Below, in pieces: positions 23,401 through 34,703 of a stretch of 64,000 bases of DNA. Under the pieces are notes generated by a model. The model saw nothing but the letters and a program-made list of their open reading frames with translations, was not told the DNA's origin and searched no databases. Source of the stretch: Prostheceraeus crozeri (Eukaryota > Platyhelminthes > Polycladida > Euryleptidae); NCBI GenBank assembly GCA_907163375.1, contig CAJQUW010006842.1:67001-131000 (forward strand). The letters run 5' to 3'. The position numbers and the translations under genes were made by a program. Position 1 is the first letter of the stretch. Every line of letters starts with the position of its first letter.

Positions 23401-24505
23401 GAAAAACTGATAGCTGCTGCGGAGAACGTGAAATTCGATGCCTGCATTGTTGATGGCATGTCAATAGTTCAAAAAATGATGGGTGATGGAAAGGTATTCG
23501 AAGACATTGCGCGTATTCTTTTTCATCAGGTGTTTCGAGAGGCAGGTGACAGCCTTCGAATTGATGTTGTATTCGACGTTTATCGCAATGTGTCAATTAA
23601 GACGGTCGAAAGATTCAGGCGTGGTTCGGACGGCAATAGATGGAAAAATATTGCACCAGGTCACAAAGTATTTCAGTGGAGACGAATGCTGCAAAATTCA
23701 GAAAGTAAGAAAGTGCAATTGGCATTTATTGTAAACCAATGGAGAGGTTCTGAATATCGATGCCTTCTAGAAAACAAGCAGCTTTTTGTTACTGATGAAG
23801 AAATATGCTACTGCATAACCGAAAATGAGTGTTACGACGTTGAAGAGCTTGCATCGAATCATGAAGAGGCAGATACTCGCATGTTTTTACATGCAAACCA
23901 TGCTGATTTGAATGGATTCAACCGTGTCCTTAAAGTAAGCGACGATACGGATGTATTAATTCTCGTCCTAGCACACTGCAGCCAGATTCGATGACACTTG
24001 TTCAAGAAAAGTGGCACTCAGAATAGAACGAAGTACGTTGATCTCACAGCTTTGGCAAGAAGTGTTGGAGATGAAGTATGTGAAGCTCTTGTAGGCCTTC
24101 ACTCACTGACAGGATGCGATACAACAAGTGTATTTGCTGGAAGGGGAAAAATGAGTGCCCTTAAACTTATTAGGCAAGAAGAACCACTCCAGAAGACATT
24201 CAAGACATTGGGCTCCTCTTGGCCTGTCACAGATGAACTGCAGAAGTCCATTGAGTCTTTTGTTTGCAAGCTCTACATGAGATCTTCCACCACGAACGAC
24301 ATAAATCTAATGCGGTATGTGATGTTCTGCTCAAAGAAAGGAGAAATTGAGTCAACCCAGTTACCTCCATGCAGAGACTGCTTGCTAAAACATCTGCGAC
24401 GATCAAATTATCAGGCAGGCATCTGGAGACGTGCTCTGGAGAACAGACCTTATGTGCCGGATCCAAGCAATCATGGATGGAAGTATGATGATGCCGGTAG
24501 GTTAT
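20427..24505 (+). mobile_element. Academ-like DNA transposon, decayed and 3'-truncated
   Basis: The whole interval is one former gene (see the overlapping pseudogene). Assignment to Academ rests on an XPG-type nuclease plus cysteine-rich N-terminal modules, the combination known for that superfamily. Neither terminal inverted repeat was found: the left end lies upstream of 20427 and the right end is lost at the Harbinger junction. Related multicopy proteins are familiar from marine invertebrate genomes. Confidence 0.6.
20427..24505 (+). pseudogene. Academ-like protein with XPG/FEN-type nuclease core
   Basis: Exon 1 (20427-20697) has a C-x3-C pair and YHRKCRSIFTMKK. Intron 20698-20781 (donor GTGAGT, acceptor CAG) leads into a second CxxC-like module (CREL...YHRSCYRIYTKC, about 20860-20995). 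The middle region (21284-22620) contains FTTLAWDNIDRLEETLSGEGTS and DKVNYSRYLSYYF. The nuclease core follows: VDGMS (about 23450), VVFDVYR.VSIKTVERFRR (about 23566-23622), HEEADTRM (about 23860), SDDTDVLIL (about 23937) and LTGCDTTSVFAGRGKMSALKLI split over 24105-24168. These match the XPG-N, XPG-I and helix-hairpin-helix signatures of FEN1-family nucleases; the acidic residues are present. Lesions: frame changes near 21283 and 22115, and in-frame stops near 22612, 22786 and 23992. It would act on DNA in the nucleus; the role of the nuclease in transposition is not established. Confidence 0.68.
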
Positions 24506-25484
24506 TACGAATAAATACGATCACTTTCATTTGTCATCTTTCTTTTATAGGCAGCGATTCCGCTTTACTAAGGCAACGTTTCATTATCTACTCGAACTAT
24601 TCGGAGAAGAATTAACAGCAAGTAGCAAGAGAAATAATCCCGTGTCGCCTGAAATGCAGTTGCTCCTGACTCTACGATTTTTTGCTGCGAACACATTCCA
24701 AATTATCGATGGCGACAGTTTCGGTGTACACCAATCTACAGCCTGTAGAATAGTACATCGAGTGTCCAATGTCATTGCTCTTGTTGCTCGTCGCTTTATT
24801 CGACTGCCAACTTTTCAAGAACGACAAGAAATGGCCGCTGAATTTTTTCGAAAACACAATTTTCCTGGAGTTGTCGGCGTTGTGGATGGTACTCATGTGA
24901 AAATAGACGCCCCTACAACATCCGTTTCGGAGCTCTATCGAAATAGAAAAGACTATTTTTCAATCAACGTACAAGTTGTGTGTGATAGTGATTTACGAAT
25001 AAGAAACATCGTTAGTCGCTGGTATGGCTCTGCTCACGACTCGCGTATTTTCAACGAATCATCTCTACGTGACTTTACTGAGGCCCTACCTCAAGGCTAC
25101 TGGGTTCTCGGTGACTCTGGTTATGGATGTTCAAGTGGACTGCTCACGCCGTTCCTTTGTCCCACAAGTGTTGGACAGGAGGCCTACAACAAAAGTCAAA
25201 AGAGAGCAAGATGTACTGTCGAACGATGTATTGGAGTGTGGAAACGCCGCTTTTCTTGTTTGAAGCATCTTCGGGTCAAAATTGAAAATTGTCCAAGAAT
25301 CATCGTCGCCACAGCAGTGTTGCACAATATTGCAATAATGTGCAACGAGAGAGAGTTTGATGACGAGAAATCAGAAATAGATGAACGCGAGGATTTAATG
25401 ACACCGATGGAATGTCCTGATGAGCGAAGAGGAAATGCAGTTCGGAATTCCGTTGTTGTGAATTACTTTAGCAGCTCCAGTTGA
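24501..25484 (+). CDS. Harbinger (HARBI1-like) transposase, 5' incomplete
   Basis: DDE_Tnp_4 family nuclease that, with the Myb partner, excises and integrates the element in the nucleus. The open frame follows a stop at 24498-24500. Counting from 24531 as residue 1: an N-terminal helical region FYRQRFRFTKATFHYLLELF (5-24), an HTH (DGDSFGVHQSTACRIVHRVS, 60-79), catalytic D119 (VVDGTH), HDSRIF at 169-174, D195 (LGDSGYGC) and E231 (VERCIG). There are 35 residues between D195 and E231, a DD35E arrangement, and a C-terminal VLHNIA helix follows. There is no proper ATG; the first 20-40 residues or first exon of the family are missing. TTTATAG at 24544-24550 also looks like a splice acceptor, so part of the start could be intron. 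AATAAA lies at 25537-25542. Confidence 0.85.
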   Translation, partial: VITNKYDHFHLSSFFYRQRFRFTKATFHYLLELFGEELTASSKRNNPVSPEMQLLLTLRFFAANTFQIIDGDSFGVHQSTACRIVHRVSNVIALVARRFIRLPTFQERQEMAAEFFRKHNFPGVVGVVDGTHVKIDAPTTSVSELYRNRKDYFSINVQVVCDSDLRIRNIVSRWYGSAHDSRIFNESSLRDFTEALPQGYWVLGDSGYGCSSGLLTPFLCPTSVGQEAYNKSQKRARCTVERCIGVWKRRFSCLKHLRVKIENCPRIIVATAVLHNIAIMCNEREFDDEKSEIDEREDLMTPMECPDERRGNAVRNSVVVNYFSSSS

Positions 25485-25983
25485 ATATATGTTGTATCTT
25501 CCGAAATGTAGTATTTTGTGAATCTGTCTATGCGTGAATAAATCATCATCTCCGTAAATCTATTTTGTTTATGTCTGTTAGTCTAAATTTTCCTCTGGGG
25601 AGTCATTTGTTGAGTCAATTGAGTTCTGCAAGATTTCTCAATTGCAATATTTTTCGAAATAATTTTTGTCGCATCTAAAACTATTCAATAATTGGAGAAC
25701 TACTATATCAGCAGCTTATTTCTGAATGACTGAATCTATGCTAGATATGGTGAATTTCAGGTTTTGTTTATCAGAATAAATTTAAAATCTTTCCATTTTC
25801 CAACCCACCTCTAGAATTTGTACAAGTTAAAACACACAATTGATGTCAACAAAATATATTGGGTTGAAAAAAGTCTACAAAGATGAATTACGTAACTGTA
25901 GATCACAGCATCAAAATTCGAGTTTCAAAAATGTATACATGTACATAACGTCAAACAAAGAAACCATCGACCACAAGACTACT
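25485..25983. other. Harbinger spacer between the convergent genes
   Basis: AT-rich, non-coding; holds the transposase poly(A) signal at 25537-25542. Confidence 0.6.
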
Positions 25984-26787
25984 TTAAGAAAATGTATTTC
26001 CTTTTCCTCTCCAATATTGCAGTTTCAAGTTCAGTATTTCCATTCGTGTGTGATGCTCAGTCTCCGCCAAAGACAATAATCGACTTTGGAATTCATTCAT
26101 CGGTTGTCGCTTTCGGCGTCGTGAATTATTTCGAGTGTTCATGGATCTGTGCATGTTTCCCGCGTTTATTTGTTCCGCTTCGACATGTTGAGACGTTATC
26201 GGACCAGGAGGATTATTTTCTACGTCTTCACTTGAGAGTGATGAAGCTGCCGAGTCCTCCAAATTAGTCGCATGAATACCAATACCTGTTTGAGACTTAT
26301 TCAAGCCGGAAGTTTGTGGCAGATCGGTTGCTGATGAATCTATTGTATATGTTGTCATATCTTGACCACTGTTTGCAGCGAGAATGAATGCGTCGGAATC
26401 GTAGATGTTAAGCAATTCACTGGGAGGATTTAAAGTCTCTTGAGGAATTGTCTGAGCCAATTTTTGTAGCTGTGGCCCCATCACTGATTTTCCCAAGCCT
26501 CCACCTGTCCTTCTTACTTCACGCCGAGTCTCACATAGTGCCCTCTTCAACTCCTTCTTCTTGCGTCTCCAATACTCCTTCAGCTGACAAACAGTTCGAA
26601 TACCCAGCCCCATGGCGTTGAACTCGGAGCATATTTCGTTCCAGCACTCCGTCTTGCGTCTCACCATCGGCCCGTTTGTCGATTTATCTTCCAGAACAGT
26701 GGCACGATCAAGGTCAATGATCTCAAATAAGGCGGCTGATTCTGCCGGAGTAAAGTTCTTAGCGCGCTGTTGCCTTCGACTAGTCAT
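25984..26787 (-). CDS. Harbinger Myb/SANT-like DNA-binding partner
   Basis: An intact 267-residue protein. Residues 10-82 form a Myb/SANT-like trihelix-type domain: KNFTPAESAALFEII, an ECWNEICSEFNAMG second helix with conserved W, and RTVCQLKEYWRRKKKELKR as recognition helix. The middle (about 110-215) is acidic, Ser/Thr-rich and probably unstructured. Residues about 222-260 are basic followed by a coiled-coil-like stretch (RRRKRQPMNEFQ...LLSLAETEHHTRMEILNLKLQYWR). In known Harbinger elements this partner carries the transposase to the nucleus and to the terminal repeats. The head-to-head 3' ends with the transposase 500 bp away support one element. The first ATG after the upstream stop was taken. 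Confidence 0.85.
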   Translation of the reverse strand: MTSRRQQRAKNFTPAESAALFEIIDLDRATVLEDKSTNGPMVRRKTECWNEICSEFNAMGLGIRTVCQLKEYWRRKKKELKRALCETRREVRRTGGGLGKSVMGPQLQKLAQTIPQETLNPPSELLNIYDSDAFILAANSGQDMTTYTIDSSATDLPQTSGLNKSQTGIGIHATNLEDSAASSLSSEDVENNPPGPITSQHVEAEQINAGNMHRSMNTRNNSRRRKRQPMNEFQSRLLSLAETEHHTRMEILNLKLQYWRGKGNTFS

Positions 26788-27042
26788 TGCTCATGTGGGA
26801 TTTTCAACTGTCCGCTGTAGCTGCGAGTGTCGACTAAACTATTGTTGAGCTGACGCAGAATGATCACGTAAGTACTATAAATAGAAAAACATCACAATTC
26901 TTGTTGGATAAATTAGCCGTCGATGGGTTACTAACCATCGATGACTAAACTTGGTGCATTTACCTTCGGGTTAAAAGAAAACCAACTGGTTAACAAACCA
27001 TAGGATATATCTTTGGTTAAGCTATTGTTGGTGCATATGGCC

Positions 27043-29042
27043 CATAGTGTTTAGCCAAATCTGTGAACAGTCTTGCTTTGTCATTGATGGGAAGCAAGAA
27101 CGAATGAGATTCATCAAGTGGAGAAAGTAATCTCTGTTATATTCAATCATGTGCAACTGATTAATTTATAAGCTTTTCAAATTCTTGACTTGATTTGACG
27201 GTCTGTGTAGGCCTATATCAGATTTTGTCCCGCATGACCATCCGGCAGGATTTGCACCTCTGTCGATCTTTGACCAGGTGCAGCATTTGCTTCGTTGGGA
27301 GTAGATTGTTGACTGATCGTAGCTGCAGCCACCACGTGATTCGAAAACGCGTTCCGTGAATCATCTCGTGCAGCAGCATTTTCGGCCAACAACTCTCTTC
27401 CATCCTCTCAAATTCACCATTTCTATATTTTGAATCCAATTTTTAGTTGCTGTATGTGTGTTTACCTTATAAACGAATACACTTTACAAGGTTTTCCCAT
27501 GTAGATTACTATTGGTGAAAATTACGAACTTACTGATAAGTAATTCACTGATAATGATCTAATTTTGCGTCAGTATCGAAGTGCAAATTACACCTAATAA
27601 ATGTACCTAATACATCTCGGTTGGTGTCAGGATCGAATACATAAATTGTTTTGCAGGTTGCTTGGTAGTTGATTGGATGGAGGACCCTTCTGCACCATTA
27701 GCAGTATTGGCATTGCCTTGCTCCTATTTCAGTACCAGAAATGAAATCCAAGAACAAGTTTCTATTTATGACTTTGACTATGATGACGATGAATAAATGT
27801 AAAGGATTAATACGATGTTCTGCCTCTTAAAAAACAAACCTTCATGAAGAGTTAAGGTCTTACTGATTCTCACTTTCTATTGCATAGGAAATTACGCAGT
27901 TGATGATAATAGCCTTTGGTGAAGCAGAACGTTACTCTGCACATTTCTTTTCGACAAATCGTGTATTAGATGTATCTAAGTGGGTCAAGCACATGACACT
28001 ACGTCTTCACTAGGATGCAGGTACCTTTGAAAACACTCACTTACTACTCAGAAGTAAGTAGAAATCAACTTCGCAAGAACTTCAAAACTAACTTCTCTTA
28101 TTACTACTAGTGTGAAAAACTCACTTTTTGGCAAAAATTACCATACAGTTAATCAACCGGAGCGACCGGTGCAATGTTGCTCTTACGGCTACTGTAGCAT
28201 CTAGGCGAGTAATATATTACCTCGAAATGTGCAAAACATATCACTTTGCAGTGAATTCTGCATGAGTCTTTTGGAGTCGCTAGGATGTAGGTTCACTTCG
28301 CTTAAAATTTCTCTAAATCTATCAAAAAATTGCCAGAGAAAAAAACAACAATCGAAGACTCATTGAAGATATATACTTCATGTTGTATTGAGTGATTCGG
28401 AGTATCCCAAATCTCAGAAACGGCAAAATGTGTGAAAGAACAATGTTCCTCCTCAGCCGGTGTAATAGCCGCGTGACCGAAAGTGTACTGACGCAGCCGG
28501 TGTCACTGCATAGCTAAAAAGTCAATAACAACAGTGATTAAAAAAATCAGTCCTATTTCCAAGATTGCGGATTGTTCGTCATCCACAAATTCATTTTACC
28601 ATGACATGATCATGCGACCTTGGAATTGAATTAGTTAGTTGATGACATCATTACTTCTAATGTTTATGACAAAAATTCCGGAGAACCCTTATAAGTAAAA
28701 ACACATCAAACTAACAAAAATTTATTTTTATTGAATGCAAATACAGCTAACATCACACGATGTTGATCTGATAACGACTAATGTATATATATCCAAGTTT
28801 AAGCTGGAAAGCAACATTGGTATCAGCTTTATTTTATAGCAGCTGGGATATTTAAAATTCCGCTATTAGTGTAACCATAATGATATCAGAGACATGAATA
28901 GAAAACATTGCGAAAATATTTAAACAATTCATTTCGTGAGCATGAAAATCTCATGACGCTTTGCCACTCTTGGTATTGCCAAAATTGAATAATTTCCTAT
29001 CTGGCTCATGGACTATCTGTGATGTGCCATTTCGATATTAAG
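27043..29042. other. Gap, no secure gene
   Basis: The minus frame 27218-27439 and a short acidic plus-strand peptide (about 27670-27797, ending DFDYDDDE-stop, preceded by TTTTGCAG) are the only protein-like segments. Neither has a recognisable domain. A direct pair 'aggatgyaggt' occurs near 28013 and 28287. Confidence 0.35.
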
Positions 29043-29047
29043 GTTGC

Positions 29048-29187
29048 TGTGATGTTTATCTGTACTAAATATATATGTTATCATGGATTGTAAACATTTG
29101 AATATGTGTTTCAATAGAAAAGTGAACTTCGCACTGGACTCTTGACTTCTGTATATTTCAACATGTACCTTTTATAGAAGAGTCACA
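29048..29187 (+). repeat. 5' LTR of the gypsy element
   Basis: 140 bp, starts TGTGATGTTT and ends AGTCACA, giving a short TGTGA/TCACA inverted end. It matches 33458-33597 with about one difference. Confidence 0.92.
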
Positions 29188-32100
29188 GTGGCGTCACGAG
29201 CAGGATTATATTTTCTGGCTGCACAATTGATTTATATATAGGATATATATATACATAGAATTATTTGTTTATGAGAAAGGACATAACTTCAGCCGGTTTT
29301 CGAAAATGTCAGTTTTAGGCAAACCTCCTAAGGATCTGTCAGTATCAGGTTCCCCAGAAGAGTTTCAGCGTAGGATAGACAATTTTAAGAACTACCTCAG
29401 TGTAGTAGAAATAAGTTGCAAGTTCGATTCTCCACAGAAACACGCGTTGCTTCTTAATTGCATCGGGGAAGATGCCGTTAGAGTAATCGCGGGGTTAACA
29501 TATGATGTTAGCACAGATCCATATGGAAAGCTTATAGATGCGTTGAACTCATATTTTGTTCCCAAGTGCAATCTTACTTACGAGAGGTATCGTTTTAGGA
29601 AGCTTGAGCAAGGTACCGGTCTCCGGTCACGTCGTTCGTGAATGAGTTGCATATTGTCGCGAAAAAATGCGATTTTGAAAACAAGACAATTGATACTGTA
29701 GTTAACCAAAATATAAGGGACCAGTTGATACTAGGAATCAATTCGGATGAACTTCGTCGGAGACTTTTGTCGATTAACAACCTGACATTGGACCAGGCAG
29801 TTACACATGCAATCACGTTTGAAAGTACCAGTGAGAAGATAGAGGAAATGAAATCTAGAGATAAGCCAACTGAGCATGCGCCGAGAAATTCTGGAATTCT
29901 TGCTGTCAGATCCCGCAGTAATTCACCACAGAATAGGTTGTCCAGTGACTTTAGGCGAAGTGTTAGATTTAGTTCGCCACGCCGAAGTGAACAAGACCAG
30001 AGAATCATCTGCAATTACTGCCGGCGACCCGGTCACATTAAGAGGAACTGCTTTAAGTTGTTGCGCATGCAGCAGCCAAAGAGAGATTCCAGTCCAGGGA
30101 CTAGTCGTATTGCCTCTCTTTTTATTATTTCGGATTTGGATGACATTGAGAGAGGAGAGCTGAAGGAAGTTGGGTGCCAATTTTATGATATATCTGTTCG
30201 GGGAATAGTGGACACAGGTGCCACGATATCTTTATTGTCACTAGAGTTTGTAAATCAGGCAGGACTTCAGAAGGGAGTTCGAAAGGCTAGACATCAGGCT
30301 CTTCTGCCTGACGGCAGAATTTTGAAGTTAGATAAGGCCATTAGCGGCCCTCTGAAAATAGGCGGAAATTGTAATGAAATCTTGTTTTATGTTGTACCTT
30401 CGTCAGTAGGCCTACCTTGTGACTGTTTGATAGGAATGAATTTACTTGGAAGGTTCAGATCAATCCAGCTAAATGAAGAAGGACCTGATTTGATTCTGAC
30501 TTTGTTGCCAAAAACCTTGTCTGAATTTCCAGATGTTTTTGATAAGCCACTTGGCAGAGCTTGTTATACAAAAGAGCCGTCTCCAGTCATTGAGGTCAGT
30601 CCAGAATCGCTCCCACATCAGTGCAAAGTAAGGTCCATGAGCCCTCGGAACTATCAAATATGCAAGGAACAGGTGAAACAGCTATTGGAAGCCGGTATCA
30701 TCGAGGCATCTAGGTCCCCTTGGAGGCATGCTCCGGTTATTGTCCCTAAGCGCTCAGGTGGCTATCGAATGGCTATTGATTATAGGCCGGTGAATAGCCT
30801 GACTAAAGGTGATGCTTACCCGATTCCAAATGTACAGGAACTTTTGCAGCGTTTAGAAGGTTGTTGTGTGTTCTCTACAGTTCACACAGTTTCACTACAG
30901 TTTCACAGTTCTATTACCAACTGCCGCTACACCCATCAGATAAGGAGAAAACCGCATTTTATGCGGTCGGCAATTTATACCAGTTTCGGAGACTACCGTT
31001 TGGGCTCAAAAATGCCGTAAGTTACTGCACGCGTGTAATGCATGAACTCTTCCACGATATAACAGGTGTGTCAGTATATGTTGATGATATCCTCATTCAC
31101 GCCAAGAATAAAGCAGATCATGATAAGGCATTATCCGACGTTTTACGAAGAATTCAAGATAGCAATTTAAGCTTGAACATGCAGAAATGCTCTTTCCATA
31201 AAAGCAGTGTATCATACCTACATGTAGGCCATAAGATCAGTGACGGGAAAATTACCCCCGATCCAGAGAGGACGACAACCATAAGGCAGTTCCCAACGCC
31301 GAAAACTCCGAAAGAGTTACAGCGTTTCCTGGGAATGTGCAATTATTTCCGAAATTACGTCCGAGACTTTGCCTCAATTTCTAAAGATTTGCACGATTTG
31401 GCATCAGGAAAAGAAATCACATGGACAGATGCGACGTTACTAGCATTTAATAAGCTCAAAGATCAATTGTCTGATGGCGTTTTGATCCTCCCGAGGTCTG
31501 AAGAGGAATTAGTGTTGAGCACAGATGCATCAAATGATTGTGTAGGGGCTTGCCTCATGACCAAAGCTGGACAGCCAGTTTCATTCGCATCGAAGAAGCT
31601 CACCGAGACAGAGACACGTTGGAGTACTATCGATAAGGAGACGTTCGCGATTGTATGGGCCATGCAGAGGCTGAGATCTTTCTTAGTTGGGAAAAGATTC
31701 ACGGTGTTAACAGATCACCAACCCTTGAAATACCTTTTACAAGCAGATAGCGTCAGTTCCAAAGTTCATAGATGGAGAGTGTTGGTTTCTGAGTTTGACT
31801 ATGATGTTAAATACATTCCAGGGAAAGAAAATGTTGTAGCGGATGCGTTATCACGAGTTTATTCGATTGCCGAGGTAGATGAAGATGGAGAAGTTTCGGT
31901 TGAGGTTGATGTTATCAGAAGGGCCCAGAAAGATGACCCAGTATTCAAGATTCTTTTCAAAGCAATTGATAGAAATGACAGTCGCCAACCAAATGGAGTG
32001 TCCCAGCAGCTTTGGTGTTGTAAGAATGATTTATCAATCAAGAATGGAATTATTTACGTGAAAGACAAACTCCTAATTCCTCCCCGGAAACGAACTCAAC

Positions 32101-33457
32101 TCTTGACAGCACTGCATTATGGACACCAGGGGATAGAGAACATGATACAGAAGGCGACGAGCACATATTTTTGGCCAAACCTCCGGCAAGACGTGCGACA
32201 CTTTGTCCAACATTGTAGAATATGTTCAATGATTAAACCTAAGTTCGTGAACGCGCAGCTGAAGCCATACCTTTTAGATGCCCCTCTTCAAATGATTGCA
32301 ACAGATTACATTGGACCGCTTCCATCAGATGGAGGTTATCAATATATTTTGGTAATCATGGACGCTTTCTCTAGGTTTCCTGAGGCCTACCCAGTGAGGG
32401 ATATGTCTGCACGAACGCTTATTGATAAATTTCGGGATTTCTTTTCACGGTATGGGTTTCCTGACGCTATCCTGTCTGATAATGGCACACAATACAGAAG
32501 CAAGGAATTTTTGAACTATTTACGCAATTTCGGAGTTAAGAAATTATTTACGAATACTTACAGGCCTAGCTCAAACGGTTTGTGCGAAAGGTTTAACGGG
32601 ACGCTACAGAAGAAGCTTAAATGTTTGTTACTCGAACAAAGATTGGAAAGCAGTAGCTGGAGACATGTTTTGCCGACCGCCTTAATGGCAATAAGAAATG
32701 ACATACATGCAACAACAGGGTACACACCTAGCGAGCTTTTTTTAGCCTTTAGAGTCAAGGACCTCTCACTCCCACCCCTTAGCGACCGATACCTTCGGTC
32801 CTTCGGTTCTGCCGCGCAGAACATTGCTAAGCGTAGGCATAGAGCAGATGCACATAGACGTTATGAAAATAGGCAATTCCCTCCCGGCTCAGAAGTACTT
32901 GTCAAATCTCCAATAGTCAAGAAACTTGAGGCACCAGGAACTACGGCTGAAGTTGTTAGTCAAGTTGATAGACATACAGTCATGGTTAAGGAAGGGGGTA
33001 GGATTAAGAATGAGTCGACTGCTAGGTTATCACCTTTGCCCGTCAAGAATCGTATGATGTCCGAAACTAAAACGGAGGAGGCGGAAGAACGGATCATACT
33101 CGATAGTGAACGACTATCGCCGACCGTCGAAAGGAGATGGGATCGAGTGAACGAGGAAGGTGCAAGAAGTGAAGACCGACCACAGACAGGAAGGACTGGT
33201 GAAACGCGAAATCAGGAGAGAGGAAATCCAAGACCACAGAGGAGCCGCAGGGCGCCGTCGCGCTTCCGAGACTTTGAGATGACCTCGAGTGACATTAATG
33301 TCGACAGTGATAGTGAGTCTCATTAATCGAGTGACATCGCTGTGTATAGTGATGGTGTGATTCTCACTAAGTGATTGATTTATGAGTGTTCGCCTTTTCA
33401 GCCTCTTTGCTGTCTTCTCCATTAGTGATTGGACTCTTTTCGAAAGAAAGGGCGAGT

Positions 33458-33597
33458 TTTGATGTTTATCTGTACTAAATATATATGTTATCATGGATTG
33501 TAAACATTTGAATATGTGTTTCAATAGAAAAGTGAACTTCGCACTGGACTCTTGACTTCTGTATATTTCAACATGTACCTTTTATAGAAGAGTCACA
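33458..33597 (+). repeat. 3' LTR of the gypsy element
   Basis: Matches the 5' LTR almost perfectly. It is preceded by a purine-rich tract (about 33441-33456) and followed by the gttgc duplication. Confidence 0.92.
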
Positions 33598-33818
33598 GTT
33601 GCATACAATTCTTCCTTTCTAGGAAACCGAAGCGCGCGCAGATGAATCTAATTTTGTGATCACAACTCTACTACAGCTTTTTCGTCAGGCTTTCCTACCA
33701 TAATGCTAATCAAGCAAATTTGAAATATATCATTACTTTTCACTGCACATTTTCGCGAACCAAACATCATTCGTTCAAATGTTCATTTATAAAGCCACAC
33801 AGAATAGGCCTACCAACT

Positions 33819-34330
33819 ATGAAAGCTCGATATCTATGACTTTCTGGCCATGAGGGCATAGAAGGTTGCAAGGATATACATTTTTAGATTCCTTTGAGCA
33901 GGCATAGACAATGCATGTTATTTCCCATGGCTGCACTTCTTTATATTTACCACACACAATCCAATCAAATTTTGATTTCTGGAGAAAGATAGAATGCATA
34001 TTATGAAGTTTCGATATCTATGATTAACTGGCAAGAAGGGCATAGCAGCATCTTGAGGTACACAGTTTCAAATACCTCTAAGCAGGCTTAGCTAATGTCT
34101 GCTGCTCCTTATGGCTGCACTTTTTTCCACTGCCCACACAATCCAATCAAATATTGATTTCGAGAGAAAATAGAATACTTCCTATGAAAATTCGATATCT
34201 GATTTTCTGGCACGAAGGGCATAGAAGATTTTAAAGATATACATTTTCAAACACCACTAGGCAAGCAGTATCGATGCATACCACTACTTTTGGCTGCACT
34301 TTTATACACTTCTACTTGTCTATTTATAGA
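33819..34330 (+). repeat. Tandem array of about 180-bp units (2.8 copies)
   Basis: Units start at 33819, 34002 and 34181 (spacing 183 and 179) with 'gaaannntcgatatct'. Each carries 'gggcatag', 'ggctgcactt' and, in the first two, 'acacaatccaatcaaat'. Divergence between units is moderate, so the array is old. Confidence 0.75.
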
Positions 34331-34538
34331 CGCAATGTCAAAGCTATCAGATTAGTCATCATTTCAGAGGCAACGCGCAAAGAGGCAATGCAGCCCTCGG
34401 ATGCAGAAATACACGCTAGAATGGTTAAAGGTTGTTATCAACCCGTAAACTGTCTGTGTGTGTGAGAGAGAGAGAAAATTAATAATGCAAAGATCCTTGT
34501 AGTTTATCAACTTTGCGCGTTTGGTTGAAACCCGTGGC

Positions 34539-34703
34539 TCATTTGTGCTCAACATCGAAGCGGCCGCCCATCGCTTCCTGAAGAGCTTGGTCAGCTGGTG
34601 GAGTCAGAGCTTTGAAATTAACAATCGATTTCAACAGCTGCTGGAAAGCTGCCGAATGATTTTGAAGAATCGTTATCTTCGATGCATAAGATGAAGAGAT
34701 TGT
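34539..34703 (-). CDS. Possible host coding remnant interrupted by hAT element
   Basis: On minus, the sequence up to the hAT insertion point reads TISSSYASKITILQNHSAAF, then QQLLKSIVNFKALTPPADQA, ending FDVEHK-stop. The composition is protein-like and amphipathic, but I recognise no family. Across the insertion (37481-37570, minus) a similar-looking frame contains a stop, so either an intron boundary or a dead gene is possible. Low confidence. Confidence 0.25.
   Translation of the reverse strand, partial: TISSSYASKITILQNHSAAFQQLLKSIVNFKALTPPADQALQEAMGGRFDVEHK

Larger units (their letters stand above)
24501..27042 (+). mobile_element. PIF/Harbinger DNA transposon (left end missing)
   Basis: It contains the two genes that define the superfamily, convergently arranged: a DDE transposase (plus) and a Myb/SANT protein (minus). 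The right side, about 26955-27042, is rich in 'ggttaa' and 'ccaac' motifs and ends 'ggtgcatatggccc', which resembles a Harbinger terminus. No left counterpart (expected to start near GGGCCATATGCACC) was found. Homology to the transposase starts within about 10 bp of the end of the Academ-like frame. Confidence 0.75.
29048..33597 (+). mobile_element. Ty3/gypsy LTR retrotransposon, near full length, young
   Basis: It is bounded by 140-bp LTRs and a 5-bp target duplication (gttgc, 29043-29047 and 33598-33602). Parts in order: a primer-binding region just inside the 5' LTR (from about 29189), gag (about 29.3-30.1 kb) ending in a CCHC zinc knuckle (CNYCRRPGHIKRNC), aspartic protease (VDTGAT, about 30.21 kb), reverse transcriptase with YVDDI (about 30.7-31.3 kb), RNase H (about 31.5-31.85 kb), integrase with HHCC zinc finger and DDE core (about 32.1-32.75 kb), a basic tail, and a purine-rich tract before the 3' LTR. 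No envelope gene and no chromodomain were seen. It is broken in about two places. The LTRs differ at about one site, so insertion was recent. Confidence 0.93.

Noticed and set aside
33819-34330. CRISPR-like array
   Set aside because: The units are about 180 bp and adjacent, without short repeats and unique spacers; it is a eukaryotic tandem repeat.
34436-34475. Short (tg)n/(ga)n run as a regulatory site
   Set aside because: A simple microsatellite with no gene next to it.
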